Shown in pieces: positions 28,199-38,640 of a stretch of 64,000 bases of DNA. Origin of the DNA: Gammaproteobacteria bacterium (GTDB taxonomy: Bacteria; Pseudomonadota; Gammaproteobacteria; Poriferisulfidales; Poriferisulfidaceae); assembly GCA_026706895.1 (NCBI GenBank), contig JAPOXW010000004.1, positions 1 to 64,000 of the forward strand, in the 5' to 3' direction. The notes beneath the pieces were generated by a model. That model was not told the DNA's origin and ran no database searches. It worked only from the letters and a program-made list of their open reading frames with translations. The position numbers and the translations under genes are program-made. The first letter of the stretch is position 1; the number at the start of each line of letters is the position of its first letter.

Positions 28199-28723
28199 TT
28201 AGAAGCCTTGGAACGGATGGTCCGTGCTGTCCTTCTGGGAAAGCATGTCGTCCACAGTGGGAACTCCGCTCACGGCGTTGGCGATAGCCTGCTTAGTAGC
28301 CTTATAGTTGTTTTCGTAGATCGCCGCATCGCTGTCGGCCTCCCAGTGGATGAATACGCCAACACAGACATACAGGTTGCCACTTTCATCTTTCGGAAGA
28401 ACCCCGGCCTCAACTGAATCCGCAACAGCCATGGCGACAGCCTTCTGGGCGGGCCCGAACATCTGGACGGCCTGTTTGGCGCCCTTGATCGTGACCTTGT
28501 TGTACATCATGGTGTCCGGCTTACACGGCAGGTTCGGCGCCACTACAGCGAGCAGTGTCGTGAACCCGTCCTTGTTGTTGACCAGACCGTTGCAGAAAGC
28601 CGTCTCCACGGCAGAGCCGCGCGGGCCAATGAGAAGATCGATGTGAGCGATTTCTGCCATTGTCCCGGAAGGGTCATTATCATTGACCAAGGCCTCTCCA
28701 ACGAGAACTTTATCGATTGCCAT
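28199..28723 (-). CDS. fae: Formaldehyde-activating enzyme (5,6,7,8-tetrahydromethanopterin hydro-lyase)
   Basis: [96 protein letters not shown]-like GGAG before ATG 28723. Confidence 0.96.
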   Translation of the reverse strand: MAIDKVLVGEALVNDNDPSGTMAEIAHIDLLIGPRGSAVETAFCNGLVNNKDGFTTLLAVVAPNLPCKPDTMMYNKVTIKGAKQAVQMFGPAQKAVAMAVADSVEAGVLPKDESGNLYVCVGVFIHWEADSDAAIYENNYKATKQAIANAVSGVPTVDDMLSQKDSTDHPFQGF

Positions 28724-28775
28724 TGTTGAATTACTCCAGTTTTTGTTTTTGTTTGCAAACAACGGATCCGTCAAA

Positions 28776-29711
28776 TCACGCAGACGCACCCGATGGGTTT
28801 CGGGAATCATCTCCCTGTGACAGGACATCCGTGTCCCTGTCGTCGCTCCACCCGTCGAGCCGGGCGGCCAGAACCCCCGCTAGGGTTAAGTCCGCCGTGG
28901 TTCCCGGGCTGAGACCGGCGCTCTTCCAAGAAGCATCCAGTTCCAGGAGCTTAGGCCGAAGAATATCTGGAGCATCAGCCCCGCAAAATTCATCGGCTAA
29001 CTTTTTAATCTTACCACTAACTGACTTTGCTGCCTCTTCACCGTGTACGCGGGCAATGTGAGAGTCCGGATAGTGTCCGAGAAGAGTCAGGAACACACCG
29101 GTCATCGCCCACCGCGCATCGCCCCACTGGATACAAAGCGATTCCCACTGCGGTCGGGCTTCGGCAAAGACGATCGGAAACCCGTCTCGGTACTGTGCCG
29201 CGATCTGGTCTCGTTCGGCAGCCAGCGTCATAGCCTCCCGCAGAGTGATTTTCGGTCGCTCGCGGATATCGGCTTGCGGTGACCGCCCCAGGCCCGCCGG
29301 CTGCATCAGTTGAATGGCCCGGTATGCATCTCGCGCATCATTGACCGTGGTTTCCGCCAGAACCGCCTCCACGCGCTTCTCCAGGCCCGGAGGATCCTCC
29401 CGGTAATAGGCGGAAACCAGTGGTGCTGTCAACAGCAGGACCCCGAGATTGGTATTGCAGCCTGCCACGCCCCAGCTAGCTCGGGCTGCTTCGCGTATTT
29501 GCCGACCCAAACTCCAGCCCGGTCGAGTAATCAATTCAGCTGCCGCCTGAGCACTCCGCCGGAAGTCTTGGCATGTTTTCCCGTGGCCTTCCCCATGCAG
29601 TCCGACGTTGCCCGGTTTCAGCGCCTGCAGATCCAGCAGGCAGGCATACAGAAATTGCCGCGAGGCGAAACGCCAAGGGGGATCGTAGTAGGCGCGCAGA
29701 TACTTGGCCAT
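28776..29711 (-). CDS. CitG/MdcB-like (triphosphoribosyl-dephospho-CoA synthase family) protein of the H4MPT cluster
   Basis: [35 protein letters not shown] motif; located in the fae/mch operon. Confidence 0.75.
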   Translation of the reverse strand: MAKYLRAYYDPPWRFASRQFLYACLLDLQALKPGNVGLHGEGHGKTCQDFRRSAQAAAELITRPGWSLGRQIREAARASWGVAGCNTNLGVLLLTAPLVSAYYREDPPGLEKRVEAVLAETTVNDARDAYRAIQLMQPAGLGRSPQADIRERPKITLREAMTLAAERDQIAAQYRDGFPIVFAEARPQWESLCIQWGDARWAMTGVFLTLLGHYPDSHIARVHGEEAAKSVSGKIKKLADEFCGADAPDILRPKLLELDASWKSAGLSPGTTADLTLAGVLAARLDGWSDDRDTDVLSQGDDSRNPSGASA

Positions 29712-29723
29712 TGGAATGCTTGT

Positions 29724-30635
29724 TCAGGAAGACGCAGATTCTCCGTGACAGTGCTTCAGGAACCCTTCGATCAAAAGGTCTGAAATGTTTCCCGGATGGA
29801 CCTCTTGCAGTCCTCGCCACGCTGGGATGCTGTTGACTTCGGTGACCCAAGCGACTCCTTGTCGATCACGCATCAAGTCCACTCCTGCGTACGGCATTCC
29901 GACTGCCACCACTGCACGTTCTGCCAATTGAGCCAGTTCTGGCTCCAGCGAAGCCGGGTGGCCCTGCCCTCCGTTAGCGATGTTGCTGATCCAGTCCTCG
30001 CCTTCTCTTCGCATGGCTGCGGCAGCCTGGCCATCAATGACCAAAATCCGCCAGTCACAACTGCGAGCTGAGACCGGCTCAATATATTCCTGCAAATAGT
30101 AGATTCCATGGGACAGATCGTAGTCAGGGTGCGGATCGTCCCGTGACAGGCGCTTTAGCCCTTTACCCTGCGAGCCGAAGATGGGTTTCGCCACCACGTG
30201 TTGGTGTGTTTCGAACCAATTGTCTAGGAACTCGCGCATCTGCCGAACATCTCGCACCACGAAAGTTCGAGGCGTTGGGACGTTGTGAAGTGCGAACAGG
30301 AAACTTGCACGAACCTTGTCCACACTGCGCTCGATCGCGCCAGCGTCGTTGTAGACTTTGACGCCCAAAGCCTCCAAGGCATGCAGGATATCCAGGTAGA
30401 AGATGACTTCTTCCAAGCTTCCCCCTGGCACCTCGCGAATGAAAACTCCCGACGGCAACCGGTCCTCAAAGCCGGGGATCCTGATTTTCGGCGCGCCGTC
30501 TTGTACTTCCAGGCAACACTCCTGCAAGCGAATAAAATCACTTTCCAGGCCCTTCGTTTCCAAAGATTGGCGGAGCTGGCGGCCATGCCAGCCAGGTTGA
30601 TCGGTCACGATGGCGTAGCGCCCGTGCTCGATCAT
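29724..30635 (-). CDS. RimK-like ATP-grasp ligase of the H4MPT cluster
   Basis: NVPTPRTFVVRD, VVAKPIFGSQGKGLKRLSRDD, MPYAGVDLMRDRQGVAWVTEVNSIPAWRGLQEV. Confidence 0.82.
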   Translation of the reverse strand: MIEHGRYAIVTDQPGWHGRQLRQSLETKGLESDFIRLQECCLEVQDGAPKIRIPGFEDRLPSGVFIREVPGGSLEEVIFYLDILHALEALGVKVYNDAGAIERSVDKVRASFLFALHNVPTPRTFVVRDVRQMREFLDNWFETHQHVVAKPIFGSQGKGLKRLSRDDPHPDYDLSHGIYYLQEYIEPVSARSCDWRILVIDGQAAAAMRREGEDWISNIANGGQGHPASLEPELAQLAERAVVAVGMPYAGVDLMRDRQGVAWVTEVNSIPAWRGLQEVHPGNISDLLIEGFLKHCHGESASS

Positions 30636-31594
30636 TCCCTAAAGGATTGCTCCAGCAATTCGTGGTTGACCGCGCCAGCGGCAAAGGAGTGGCCGGTCCG
30701 AATGTTATTGACTAAAACCCGGGCCGGGCTGAACAGCATCGGATCGACTTGGAAGAAGTCGTGATCGTGTTCTTTGAACACGTCAGCGAATGGTTTGCCG
30801 TAATCGCGGGACGTGCTGCTCGGAAGCTCGGTTGCGAGCCTTTCCGCTTCCTCGTCGGTGGACTGGACGAATAGTTTGATCTGTCCACCGAACAGGATAG
30901 CATCGTTCGTGCGCCCCATCATCTTCACCATATCGGAACTGTCGAGTGGCGGGATCGGGGCGCTGCCGATGCCATCCACCACGCAACTCAAGTCGAAACC
31001 CAATTCGTGCGCCTTGTGCAATCCAACCTCGAGGACCCGACCGACCACCTGCACTGCCCCTGCGAGACTTGTGGTTGGCGTCAGGATCAAAGTCAGGTTG
31101 AACGGCTCGACTCCGCAGTCCTGGCAGATTTTCTCACGCACCGCGCGTGGCGGAACCTTGTCGACCTCCAGCACCAGCGTCGTGTAGATGTAAGAATCCT
31201 TGTAGCCGATCTTCTCGAACAGTTCCTCTTTCTGCGCCATGCTGCGGGCCGGGCCGGATCCCAAGGCGTAAAAACCGCTTTCCTCGTCGCTCAGCGACCA
31301 TCCCGCGTATTGGCTCGCCAGACAGGCCAGAACCGGGTGTTGCGTGTGAACGTGTATGGTCAGCGGCCAATCTCCCAATCCACCATAAGTCAGCGTGGCC
31401 TGCCCCAGGCCCCCCATGCAAATCTCCGCGATCTGGCGTCCCGCCTCGATCCCGCCGATTGCATTGATTCCGGCATCCACCACCCAGATCCCTTCTTCCG
31501 TTGGAGACTCCACGATGCGCAAGCTCCACGCCTGCTCGGAAAGGGAGCGGACCAAGGGTTCAACCTGACGGTTGAGGCTAATGGGTAGCTTCAT
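30632..31594 (-). CDS. mch: Methenyltetrahydromethanopterin cyclohydrolase
   Basis: MKLPISLNRQVEPLV..., DAGINAIGGIEAGRQIAEICMGGLG, HVHTQHPVLACLASQYAGWSL, GSAPIPPLDSSDMVKMMGRTNDAILFGGQ. Confidence 0.93.
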   Translation of the reverse strand: MKLPISLNRQVEPLVRSLSEQAWSLRIVESPTEEGIWVVDAGINAIGGIEAGRQIAEICMGGLGQATLTYGGLGDWPLTIHVHTQHPVLACLASQYAGWSLSDEESGFYALGSGPARSMAQKEELFEKIGYKDSYIYTTLVLEVDKVPPRAVREKICQDCGVEPFNLTLILTPTTSLAGAVQVVGRVLEVGLHKAHELGFDLSCVVDGIGSAPIPPLDSSDMVKMMGRTNDAILFGGQIKLFVQSTDEEAERLATELPSSTSRDYGKPFADVFKEHDHDFFQVDPMLFSPARVLVNNIRTGHSFAAGAVNHELLEQSFRE

Positions 31595-32747
31595 GCGCAG
31601 GGCTTCCGGGAGGAAACGGGTGTCGGGTGTCGGGCTGCAGGCATGCCAAAGCCTGATGACTGAGATCCTGCAGGCTGGCACAAGCCTCGTCCGCATCGCG
31701 GTAATGGCCCCGCACAGTGCACAAGGGCTGTCCGGCATCGATACTGGTTCCGGCATTCGGCAGATCGGCTGTCCCGTCCGGCCACTTCAAATCTGCCATG
31801 CTGGCAATTGGACGTGTGGCATAGACGACCTGCATCCCCCGCACGCCCTCTCCTCGTTCTGAGGCAGGAACCAAGTGCCCGTCCGGATTTCCGGTGAGAC
31901 AGGTTTCGATGTGCGCGCTCATGTAATCGGTGATAAAACGATCCGCATAAAGCTCGCAAGTCGCCACTAATCTTGGATTCAAATCCACGAGTTGCACTTC
32001 CTTTTTAGGATCAACTATGAAATCGATGCCGCAGAGGCCAAGAAGATCTAAATCATTCGCCAAGGTCTGTGCCACCCATTGTACTTGCTCGAAAACCTCC
32101 GGCAAAGCCCTAACCGGGCCGATCGCGCCGCTCCAAGCGTAGGGCGCATCCGTTCTTCCCGAAGGCAACAACTGGCTGATTCCGATGACATGGGCTACCC
32201 CTCCGGCTGCGAGGAAAAGCGCGGAATGCGGTTTGCCTGTGCATTGGCGCTGCCAGTAGAAAGAATTCGAAGAGCCTTGGCACTGCGAAGCCGGCTGCAC
32301 ATGGCATCCTCCCGCCCGGCCTTTTTGCTTGACGAGCCAGCCTTCTAGAATTTTTGGCCGCTGAGTTCTGATTTCCGGTCCAGAGATTCCGAGTTTTTCC
32401 AAACGGTTCGATAATTGCACAGGATCGGCGCACAGGCGAACGGTGTCGGGTGAATTGCCTAGAACCCGAACGCAGGATTGCAAACGATCCAGGAACTCCG
32501 GATGCGATTCAAAACCGGAGCCGTAGGCCAACAGGTCGTCTGGCTGGCTTCGTTGGCACACAATTTCCAGTATTTCCAAGGAGAACTGATCATCTTCCAG
32601 ATTCGCCCGAATCACCTCATCGGCGTTCAGGTCCGCATCGAGAAACCCGTCAATCGCCACGACTGGTCGTTGGCGGCGCATAGCCGCTTGGGCATGTGCC
32701 CGCACCGAAGCGGACAGCAGGAACAATCTCCTGCTATTCCGAAGCAC
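31578..32747 (-). CDS. ATP-grasp domain protein of the H4MPT cluster
   Basis: WLVKQKGRAGGCHVQPA, LLGLCGIDFIVDPKKEVQLVDLNPRLVATCELY; overlaps mch and mtdB ends. Confidence 0.78.
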   Translation of the reverse strand: MLRNSRRLFLLSASVRAHAQAAMRRQRPVVAIDGFLDADLNADEVIRANLEDDQFSLEILEIVCQRSQPDDLLAYGSGFESHPEFLDRLQSCVRVLGNSPDTVRLCADPVQLSNRLEKLGISGPEIRTQRPKILEGWLVKQKGRAGGCHVQPASQCQGSSNSFYWQRQCTGKPHSALFLAAGGVAHVIGISQLLPSGRTDAPYAWSGAIGPVRALPEVFEQVQWVAQTLANDLDLLGLCGIDFIVDPKKEVQLVDLNPRLVATCELYADRFITDYMSAHIETCLTGNPDGHLVPASERGEGVRGMQVVYATRPIASMADLKWPDGTADLPNAGTSIDAGQPLCTVRGHYRDADEACASLQDLSHQALACLQPDTRHPFPPGSPAHEATH

Positions 32748-33633
32748 ACTGGCGCGCCACTTCGAAAGCGTGTTCGAAATGGAAATAGACCGGCTCTTCC
32801 GTCTCGCGCATCTGCTGGAGCAGCCGATGCTGGGTCTGGTACTTCACATTTCCGATGGCAAGCGCACCGATGCCGACCGCCCCGCTCTGGGAATCCTCGA
32901 TCGGGCTCCCGTCGTCCATTACCCCGAGGCCGTGGATGCCGGATGGGGGGACGGCATTGACATCGGCCGCCACTTTTAGCCTGGGCGCATTGGCCATCTG
33001 TTCTTTGGAGACTAATTGGATTCCCGCTGCTGCCGAAGCGAATACGACATCAGTCTCACCGAGGAGCTGGTCGAGTTGATCATTGGCCTCTCCGTCAACA
33101 GTCTGATCCGCGCCGTATTTCTGGTTGCATAATTCGGCCGCACGGTCACTTTTCTCTTTCTGGCGTCCCAGGATGGTGACTCGGGCTCCCGCGTTTGCAG
33201 CGATGACCGCTGCTGCCGATCCGACCGGGCCGGTCCCGCCGAGCGCCACGATACGTTGACCCGAAAGTCCCTCTCCATGCCCGTCGCGCAACGCTTTCTC
33301 GACTTTTGCCACCATTGCGGCTGCCGTTGTGAATGCTCCGCTAGGATCGGCAAATGCCGAAACCACAAATGGCGGCACCATGGATTTCTGGCACGTCTCC
33401 AGCATTTCCATTGCCTCATGCATATCACGTCCGCCGATAAACAGGCCGGTACGTTTGACACCACTCGGCCCCCGCGAAAATATCGCGTCTTCGACGAGGC
33501 CTTTGACTTCGTCGCTTTCTACCTGGATGTATGGAATGCAGGCGTCCCAGCCCGCGTCGTATGCCATGTTGGCGTCAAATGGACTCAGGTTCTTTGCCGA
33601 AGTCAGCATGTGTAAAAGGTATTTCTTCTCCAT
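32734..33633 (-). CDS. mtdB: Methylenetetrahydromethanopterin dehydrogenase (NAD(P))
   Basis: MEKKYLLHMLTSAKNLSPFDANMAYDAGWDACIPY, VALGGTGPVGSAAAVIAANAGARVTILGR. Confidence 0.92.
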   Translation of the reverse strand: MEKKYLLHMLTSAKNLSPFDANMAYDAGWDACIPYIQVESDEVKGLVEDAIFSRGPSGVKRTGLFIGGRDMHEAMEMLETCQKSMVPPFVVSAFADPSGAFTTAAAMVAKVEKALRDGHGEGLSGQRIVALGGTGPVGSAAAVIAANAGARVTILGRQKEKSDRAAELCNQKYGADQTVDGEANDQLDQLLGETDVVFASAAAGIQLVSKEQMANAPRLKVAADVNAVPPSGIHGLGVMDDGSPIEDSQSGAVGIGALAIGNVKYQTQHRLLQQMRETEEPVYFHFEHAFEVARQCASE

Positions 33634-33643
33634 GACTATCCTT

Positions 33644-34651
33644 TCAGGTTCTCGTTTTAGTTTTCTTCTCCTGGCGACGAGATTCTTCCCTGTCCATTAT
33701 TCCGGTAGCAACAGTCAGTTGGTGCCCGTGGTTGGAAGCCTCGACGATCCGGAGATCCAGATCCGGGTCGACAGGCTGAAGTTTCTTTGCCAGTGCATGA
33801 GCCTGGGTTTCGCTGTCAGTCAAGACAAATCCGGTCGGCCCCCAGGAACTTTGCCCAACGCCCCGAAAACCAAGTTGTTTAGCCTGTTTCAGGAGGCGAG
33901 TGATTTTCACGTGGAAAAAGCGTCCGCCTTGAGCTGGTGCGAAATAGTCTCCAATCTTGTCCTGCAACTCGCCAATCCCCTTGGCAAATCTTTCCAGATT
34001 GGACTCAAGCAAGGACGGCAAGATGTGCATCAAGGTCAAGCGGCACAAATGTGCCGCATCTGAAGCGGGGAATTCAGGCAAATCGCCGAAGGCTCGGCGC
34101 TCTGCTTCGCCCGAAAGGCCCTCTTGGCTGCTACGCGCCATCAGCAGCAAGATCCGCCAATGTTCGGGAAATGGATGCCGTGCAATTATCGGAGGAAGCG
34201 AACCATCGCTTCCCCGCCCTCCGTCGACCAGAAAACCTCCCTGTTCGAACGCACCGATGCCGATTCCGGAACGTCCGCCTCGGGCAAGTTTCTCTGCGAT
34301 TTCATAAGGATTCAGATTCAACTTATACAAATGGCTAATAGCAGTCCCAACGGCTAAAGCCAACTGCGTGCCGGATCCCAATCCCGCATGCGGCGGAATC
34401 GCTCGATGGACTTCGATATTGACCGTGCCTTCCTGTCCCATCATGCCCAACAAGCGTTGGGCATATTTGAGCGCACGTTCCGAATCGGGTCCCTTAGCGA
34501 AGAATTCCGTACTGCGGGAACAATGAAGGCGGGTGCTGATCTCTTTCAGGCTAACGCCGATTCCGCCGAAACGCCGGCCGAGGCCGCCGTGAAGGTCCAG
34601 AAAACCGAGATGCAAGCGCGCAGGCGCCTCGACTTGGATGATTTGATCCAC
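33644..34651 (-). CDS. Beta-ribofuranosylaminobenzene 5'-phosphate synthase-like (GHMP family)
   Basis: VEAPARLHLGFLDLHGGLGRRFGGIGVSL, AIPPHAGLGSGTQLALAVGTAI; GTG start inferred at 34651. Confidence 0.88.
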   Translation of the reverse strand: MDQIIQVEAPARLHLGFLDLHGGLGRRFGGIGVSLKEISTRLHCSRSTEFFAKGPDSERALKYAQRLLGMMGQEGTVNIEVHRAIPPHAGLGSGTQLALAVGTAISHLYKLNLNPYEIAEKLARGGRSGIGIGAFEQGGFLVDGGRGSDGSLPPIIARHPFPEHWRILLLMARSSQEGLSGEAERRAFGDLPEFPASDAAHLCRLTLMHILPSLLESNLERFAKGIGELQDKIGDYFAPAQGGRFFHVKITRLLKQAKQLGFRGVGQSSWGPTGFVLTDSETQAHALAKKLQPVDPDLDLRIVEASNHGHQLTVATGIMDREESRRQEKKTKTRT

Positions 34652-34703
34652 TGACCGTGCCTGAGAATGGTTGGGCAAAAAAGTATACAGGAAATAGGCT
34701 TTT

Positions 34704-37700
34704 TTAGGCGACCCAGGCCCGCGCATTCTGGAAAAGGCGCAGCCAGGGAGCCTCTTCCTCCCACTCCGAAGGGTGCCAAGAATGCTGCAAGGTACGAAAA
34801 ACACGCTCCGGGTGCGGCATCATGATGGTGAAACGCCCGTCCGTGCTAGTCAACGCGGTTATGCCCTCTTCCGAACCATTCGGGTTGGCAGGGTAATCAT
34901 CCGCAGTAGCCTTTCCATTTGCATTGATGTATCGCAGGCAGGCTGTTTCTTGCAAGTCCGCTATGGTGCATTGTGGATCGATGCGCCCTTCCCCATGCGC
35001 GACGACGATCGGGAGGCGGCTACCGGCCATGCCTTGGAGCAGGATAGAGGGTGATTCCAGAACCTCTACTTCGCACAGCCTGGCTTCGAACTGTTCGCTG
35101 AGATTCGGCACGAAACGTGGCCAATGCCCTGCACCCGGGATCAGATCTTTCATTTGGGAAAGCAACTGGCAGCCATTGCAGACACCCAATGCGAAAACTT
35201 CAGGGCGCTTGAAAAATTTCTCGAAAATCTCTCTTAGATCTTTGTGATACAAGACATTTTTCGCCCAACCCCCACCGGCTCCGAGAACATCGCCGTACGA
35301 GAATCCACCACAGGCAGCCAAGCCTGAGGCATCGTCCAGAAGATGCGGATTCTGCTGAAGATCGTTCATGTGCAGGTCCCTGCAGACGAAACCGGCTCGG
35401 GAAAACGCGGCCGCCATCTCGAATTGTCCGTTGACGCCCTGCTCCCTGAGAATCGCGACGGTAGGCGCTGTGCCGGCTTGGATATAAGGGGCAGCGGGGT
35501 TTTCCTCTATTTCATAGGACAATTTGGAGAAAAGCGGCGGAGTATCCCATTTCTTCCTGTTTTCATGCTCGTTGCGCGCACATCCCTCATGATCCCGGCG
35601 ACGGGCGATCTCGTAGCTGGTTCGGCCCCACAACTGCTCAAGCTCGGGTAATGGCCAAACCCCGATTTCCTCACCCTGGCATCGCAATCGAAGCATCGGC
35701 TCGGTATCGAGGGTTCCGGTCGACTCGCATGTGAGCCCGGCTTCCTTGAGCCGGTCCATGATCTCCTGCACCTGTGTGCTCCGAACCTGCAATACTGCGC
35801 CAATCTCCTCGTTAAACAGGTAGTCCAACACCTCGTCCGCTTCGACTGGAAAATCTATTTCCAGACCCATGCGCCCAGCAAAGGCGCATTCACAAAGGCA
35901 AGCCAGCAGCCCTCCATCTGAGCGGTCGTGATAGGCCAGAATCGCATCTTCGTCCAATAACGCCTGAATCTGATCGAAAAAAGCGGCCAAAAGCGACGGG
36001 TCGTCCACGTCTGGAGTCTCTGATCCGGTCTGGCCGTAGACCTGTGCCAATGCCGAACCGCCGAGACGCCGTTTGGAACTCAAGGACACCAGCAACAAGC
36101 ACGAATCGACCATGTCTTGTAATTGCGGCGTGACATGCTGGCGTACGTCCTCTACCGGGGCAAACGCCGAAACAACCAGCGAGACCGGAGAAGTCACTTG
36201 CTTGCCTTCCCAGGTTGCCTGCATGGACAAGGAATCCTTGCCAACCGGGATCGCGATGCCAAGCTTGGGACACAAGTCCATGCCAACCGACTCGACCGCT
36301 TCATACAGTCCGTAAAGCGCCTCTGCTTCGGAACCCGCAGCCATCCAGTTCGCGGACAGGCGAATCCGGGCCCGGTCGAGCACTTTCACGCTGGCTAGAT
36401 TGGTGAGGGCTTCTGCCACCGCCATGCGCGCGGAAGCCGCTGGGCGATGGACGGCCAGGGCCGGTCTCTCCCCCATCGCCATGGCTTCCCCCTTGATCCC
36501 TTCGAAATCACAGGCCGTCACTGCCGCATCCGCAACCGGAACCTGCCAGGGCCCAACCATCTGATCCCGGACTGTCAAGCCCCCGACCGAGCGGTCCCCA
36601 ATCGTAATAAGGAAAGACTTGGAGCCCACGCAAGGCAATGTCAGTACACGCTCTATTGCTTCCGGGGTTTCAACGTCCCTCAGGTCCAGCGGCACATCCG
36701 GCCAATCTACCGAAGGCACGGCTATCTCCATCTTGGAGGATTCCCCGAACAAGAGCGTCAAGGGTACGTCTGCCGCAGTTTCTCCGAAATGTGAATCCCT
36801 CAAGCGCAATTGACCGTCAGCAGCTGCCTGCCCAACTATCGAGAATGGGCACCGTTCCCTACGGCACAGTTCGGAAAAGCTCTCAAGCGCTTCCGGCCGG
36901 ATCGTGAGCACATAACGCTCCTGTGACTCATTGCACCAAATTTCCCGTGGTGACATCCCGCTGTCTGCACATGGGATCTCGCGCAAATCCAACTCTGCGC
37001 CACCCGGTTCCCCGTCAATCAGTTCCGGAATGGCATTGGAGAGCCCGCCAGCACCCACATCATGCAAAGCCAGAATCGGATTGTCTGTTCCCCATGCCGT
37101 GCATTGCTCAATGACTTCTTGGGCGCGACGCTGCATTTCAGGATTGCTGCGCTGTACCGAAGCGTAATCCAGTTCCTCGTCTCCCGCTCCCGTATGCTGC
37201 GATGATGCGGCCCCACCCCCCAAACCAATCAGCATGGCCGGTCCTCCCAAGACCACGATCAAGGCTCCCTCGGGAATTGGCTGTTTCTGCACATGACCCT
37301 CGCGGATGCTGCCGACGCCGCCCGCGATCATGATTGGCTTGTGGTAGCCGAATGTCTTACGCCCCGTCGGTGCAGGTGCCTCGCTTTCCAGGGTGCGAAA
37401 GTACCCAGTCAGGCATGGCCGGCCAAACTCGTTATTGAAAGAAGCTGCCCCGGTCGGGCCTTCGATCATGATGTCCAGCGGTCGAGCCATGCGAGGCGGA
37501 TGCTCCCGGGACAAATCCTCCCAAGGCCGTGGCCATGTGTCGAAGTTGAGATTCGATACCGTGAATCCGCATAGACCTGCCTTCGGGCGCCCTCCCCGGC
37601 CACAGGCGGTCTCATCGCGAATCTCTCCCCCGCTACCCGTCGCAGCACCCGGGAATGGAGAAATGCCCGTCGGGTGGTTATGGGTCTCCACTTTGATGAC

Positions 37701-38555
37701 CATTCCGTAGTCGTCGACGACGGCCCCCCACGCGCGAGTCTCCGGATCAACCGCGAAACGGCGGCTACGACCGAGATCAAGCACCGCGGCATTGTCGCGG
37801 TAGGCCGACAGAGTCCCATCCGGTGACACGGCATGCGTATGCTGGATCATTTCGAATAAACTCTTCGGCATTGATTTTCCATCAATCGTCCAGCGGGCAT
37901 TGAAAATCTTGTGCCGGCAGTGCTCAGAATTAACTTGGGCGAACATCATCAATTCGGCATCCGTGGGGTCACGTCCAAGCCTGTGATAGGCCTGGATCAA
38001 GTATTCGATGTCGGTTTCGGAGAGCGCTAGGCCGTATACTTGGTTAGCCTCGCGCAAGGCCTGGATCGGACTAGAGGCTAGGGAAATCCTTTCAAGCGGT
38101 GCAGGTTCCGGGTGTGCGAAAAGTTCGCTGCACTGCTCTATATCAGACAAGATCGACTCGGTCATCCGGTCGTGCAGGAGAGTAATCTGCTCTGGAGGAA
38201 CAACTTCCGTCCCCTGCAAGCGATATTCGACTCCCCGTTCCACTCGCAGAACGGCGGTCAGCCCGCAATTCCGAATAATTTCAGTAGCCTTGCTGGACCA
38301 TGGCGAGATCGTGCCGAGTCGCGGGACAACAAGGATTGAGGGGCCTGAAGTCGGCTCGCCCGCATCCGGTGCATAGTTCAGGAGCTCGGCGAGGATTTTT
38401 TCCTCAGTTGAGCCGAGGACCCGCTCACAGTCCACAAAATGCAGGAAACGTGCGCTGGAAACCTGCCCGCGACCGTGCGCTTGCAGGCGGACATTGAGCC
38501 TGTGCCGGGAATGATCGGTCAGCGCCTTGCCGCCGGGGTAAGTGCAAACGGACAT
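34704..38555 (-). CDS. purL: Phosphoribosylformylglycinamidine synthase
   Basis: VETHNHPTGISPFPGAATGSGGEIRDE, C-terminal class I amidotransferase (GVCNGCQLLSQM). Listed ORF extension to 38747 overlaps the tmRNA; start taken at MSVCTYPGGKALTDHSRHRL (38555). Confidence 0.95.
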   Translation of the reverse strand: MSVCTYPGGKALTDHSRHRLNVRLQAHGRGQVSSARFLHFVDCERVLGSTEEKILAELLNYAPDAGEPTSGPSILVVPRLGTISPWSSKATEIIRNCGLTAVLRVERGVEYRLQGTEVVPPEQITLLHDRMTESILSDIEQCSELFAHPEPAPLERISLASSPIQALREANQVYGLALSETDIEYLIQAYHRLGRDPTDAELMMFAQVNSEHCRHKIFNARWTIDGKSMPKSLFEMIQHTHAVSPDGTLSAYRDNAAVLDLGRSRRFAVDPETRAWGAVVDDYGMVIKVETHNHPTGISPFPGAATGSGGEIRDETACGRGGRPKAGLCGFTVSNLNFDTWPRPWEDLSREHPPRMARPLDIMIEGPTGAASFNNEFGRPCLTGYFRTLESEAPAPTGRKTFGYHKPIMIAGGVGSIREGHVQKQPIPEGALIVVLGGPAMLIGLGGGAASSQHTGAGDEELDYASVQRSNPEMQRRAQEVIEQCTAWGTDNPILALHDVGAGGLSNAIPELIDGEPGGAELDLREIPCADSGMSPREIWCNESQERYVLTIRPEALESFSELCRRERCPFSIVGQAAADGQLRLRDSHFGETAADVPLTLLFGESSKMEIAVPSVDWPDVPLDLRDVETPEAIERVLTLPCVGSKSFLITIGDRSVGGLTVRDQMVGPWQVPVADAAVTACDFEGIKGEAMAMGERPALAVHRPAASARMAVAEALTNLASVKVLDRARIRLSANWMAAGSEAEALYGLYEAVESVGMDLCPKLGIAIPVGKDSLSMQATWEGKQVTSPVSLVVSAFAPVEDVRQHVTPQLQDMVDSCLLLVSLSSKRRLGGSALAQVYGQTGSETPDVDDPSLLAAFFDQIQALLDEDAILAYHDRSDGGLLACLCECAFAGRMGLEIDFPVEADEVLDYLFNEEIGAVLQVRSTQVQEIMDRLKEAGLTCESTGTLDTEPMLRLRCQGEEIGVWPLPELEQLWGRTSYEIARRRDHEGCARNEHENRKKWDTPPLFSKLSYEIEENPAAPYIQAGTAPTVAILREQGVNGQFEMAAAFSRAGFVCRDLHMNDLQQNPHLLDDASGLAACGGFSYGDVLGAGGGWAKNVLYHKDLREIFEKFFKRPEVFALGVCNGCQLLSQMKDLIPGAGHWPRFVPNLSEQFEARLCEVEVLESPSILLQGMAGSRLPIVVAHGEGRIDPQCTIADLQETACLRYINANGKATADDYPANPNGSEEGITALTSTDGRFTIMMPHPERVFRTLQHSWHPSEWEEEAPWLRLFQNARAWVA

Positions 38556-38619
38556 GAAAATGACGGTCGGAGGATCGGTTCGTACGGACAAGCAAGCGAA
38601 CTCCATGCCTATTATCTCG

Positions 38620-38625
38620 TATAAT
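38620..38625 (+). promoter_or_regulatory. Putative -10 box (TATAAT) of the tmRNA gene
   Basis: attatctcgTATAATgggttcagatgactt-GGGGGTGACC; appropriate distance from the ssrA 5' end; -35 weak. Confidence 0.6.
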
Positions 38626-38640
38626 GGGTTCAGATGACTT

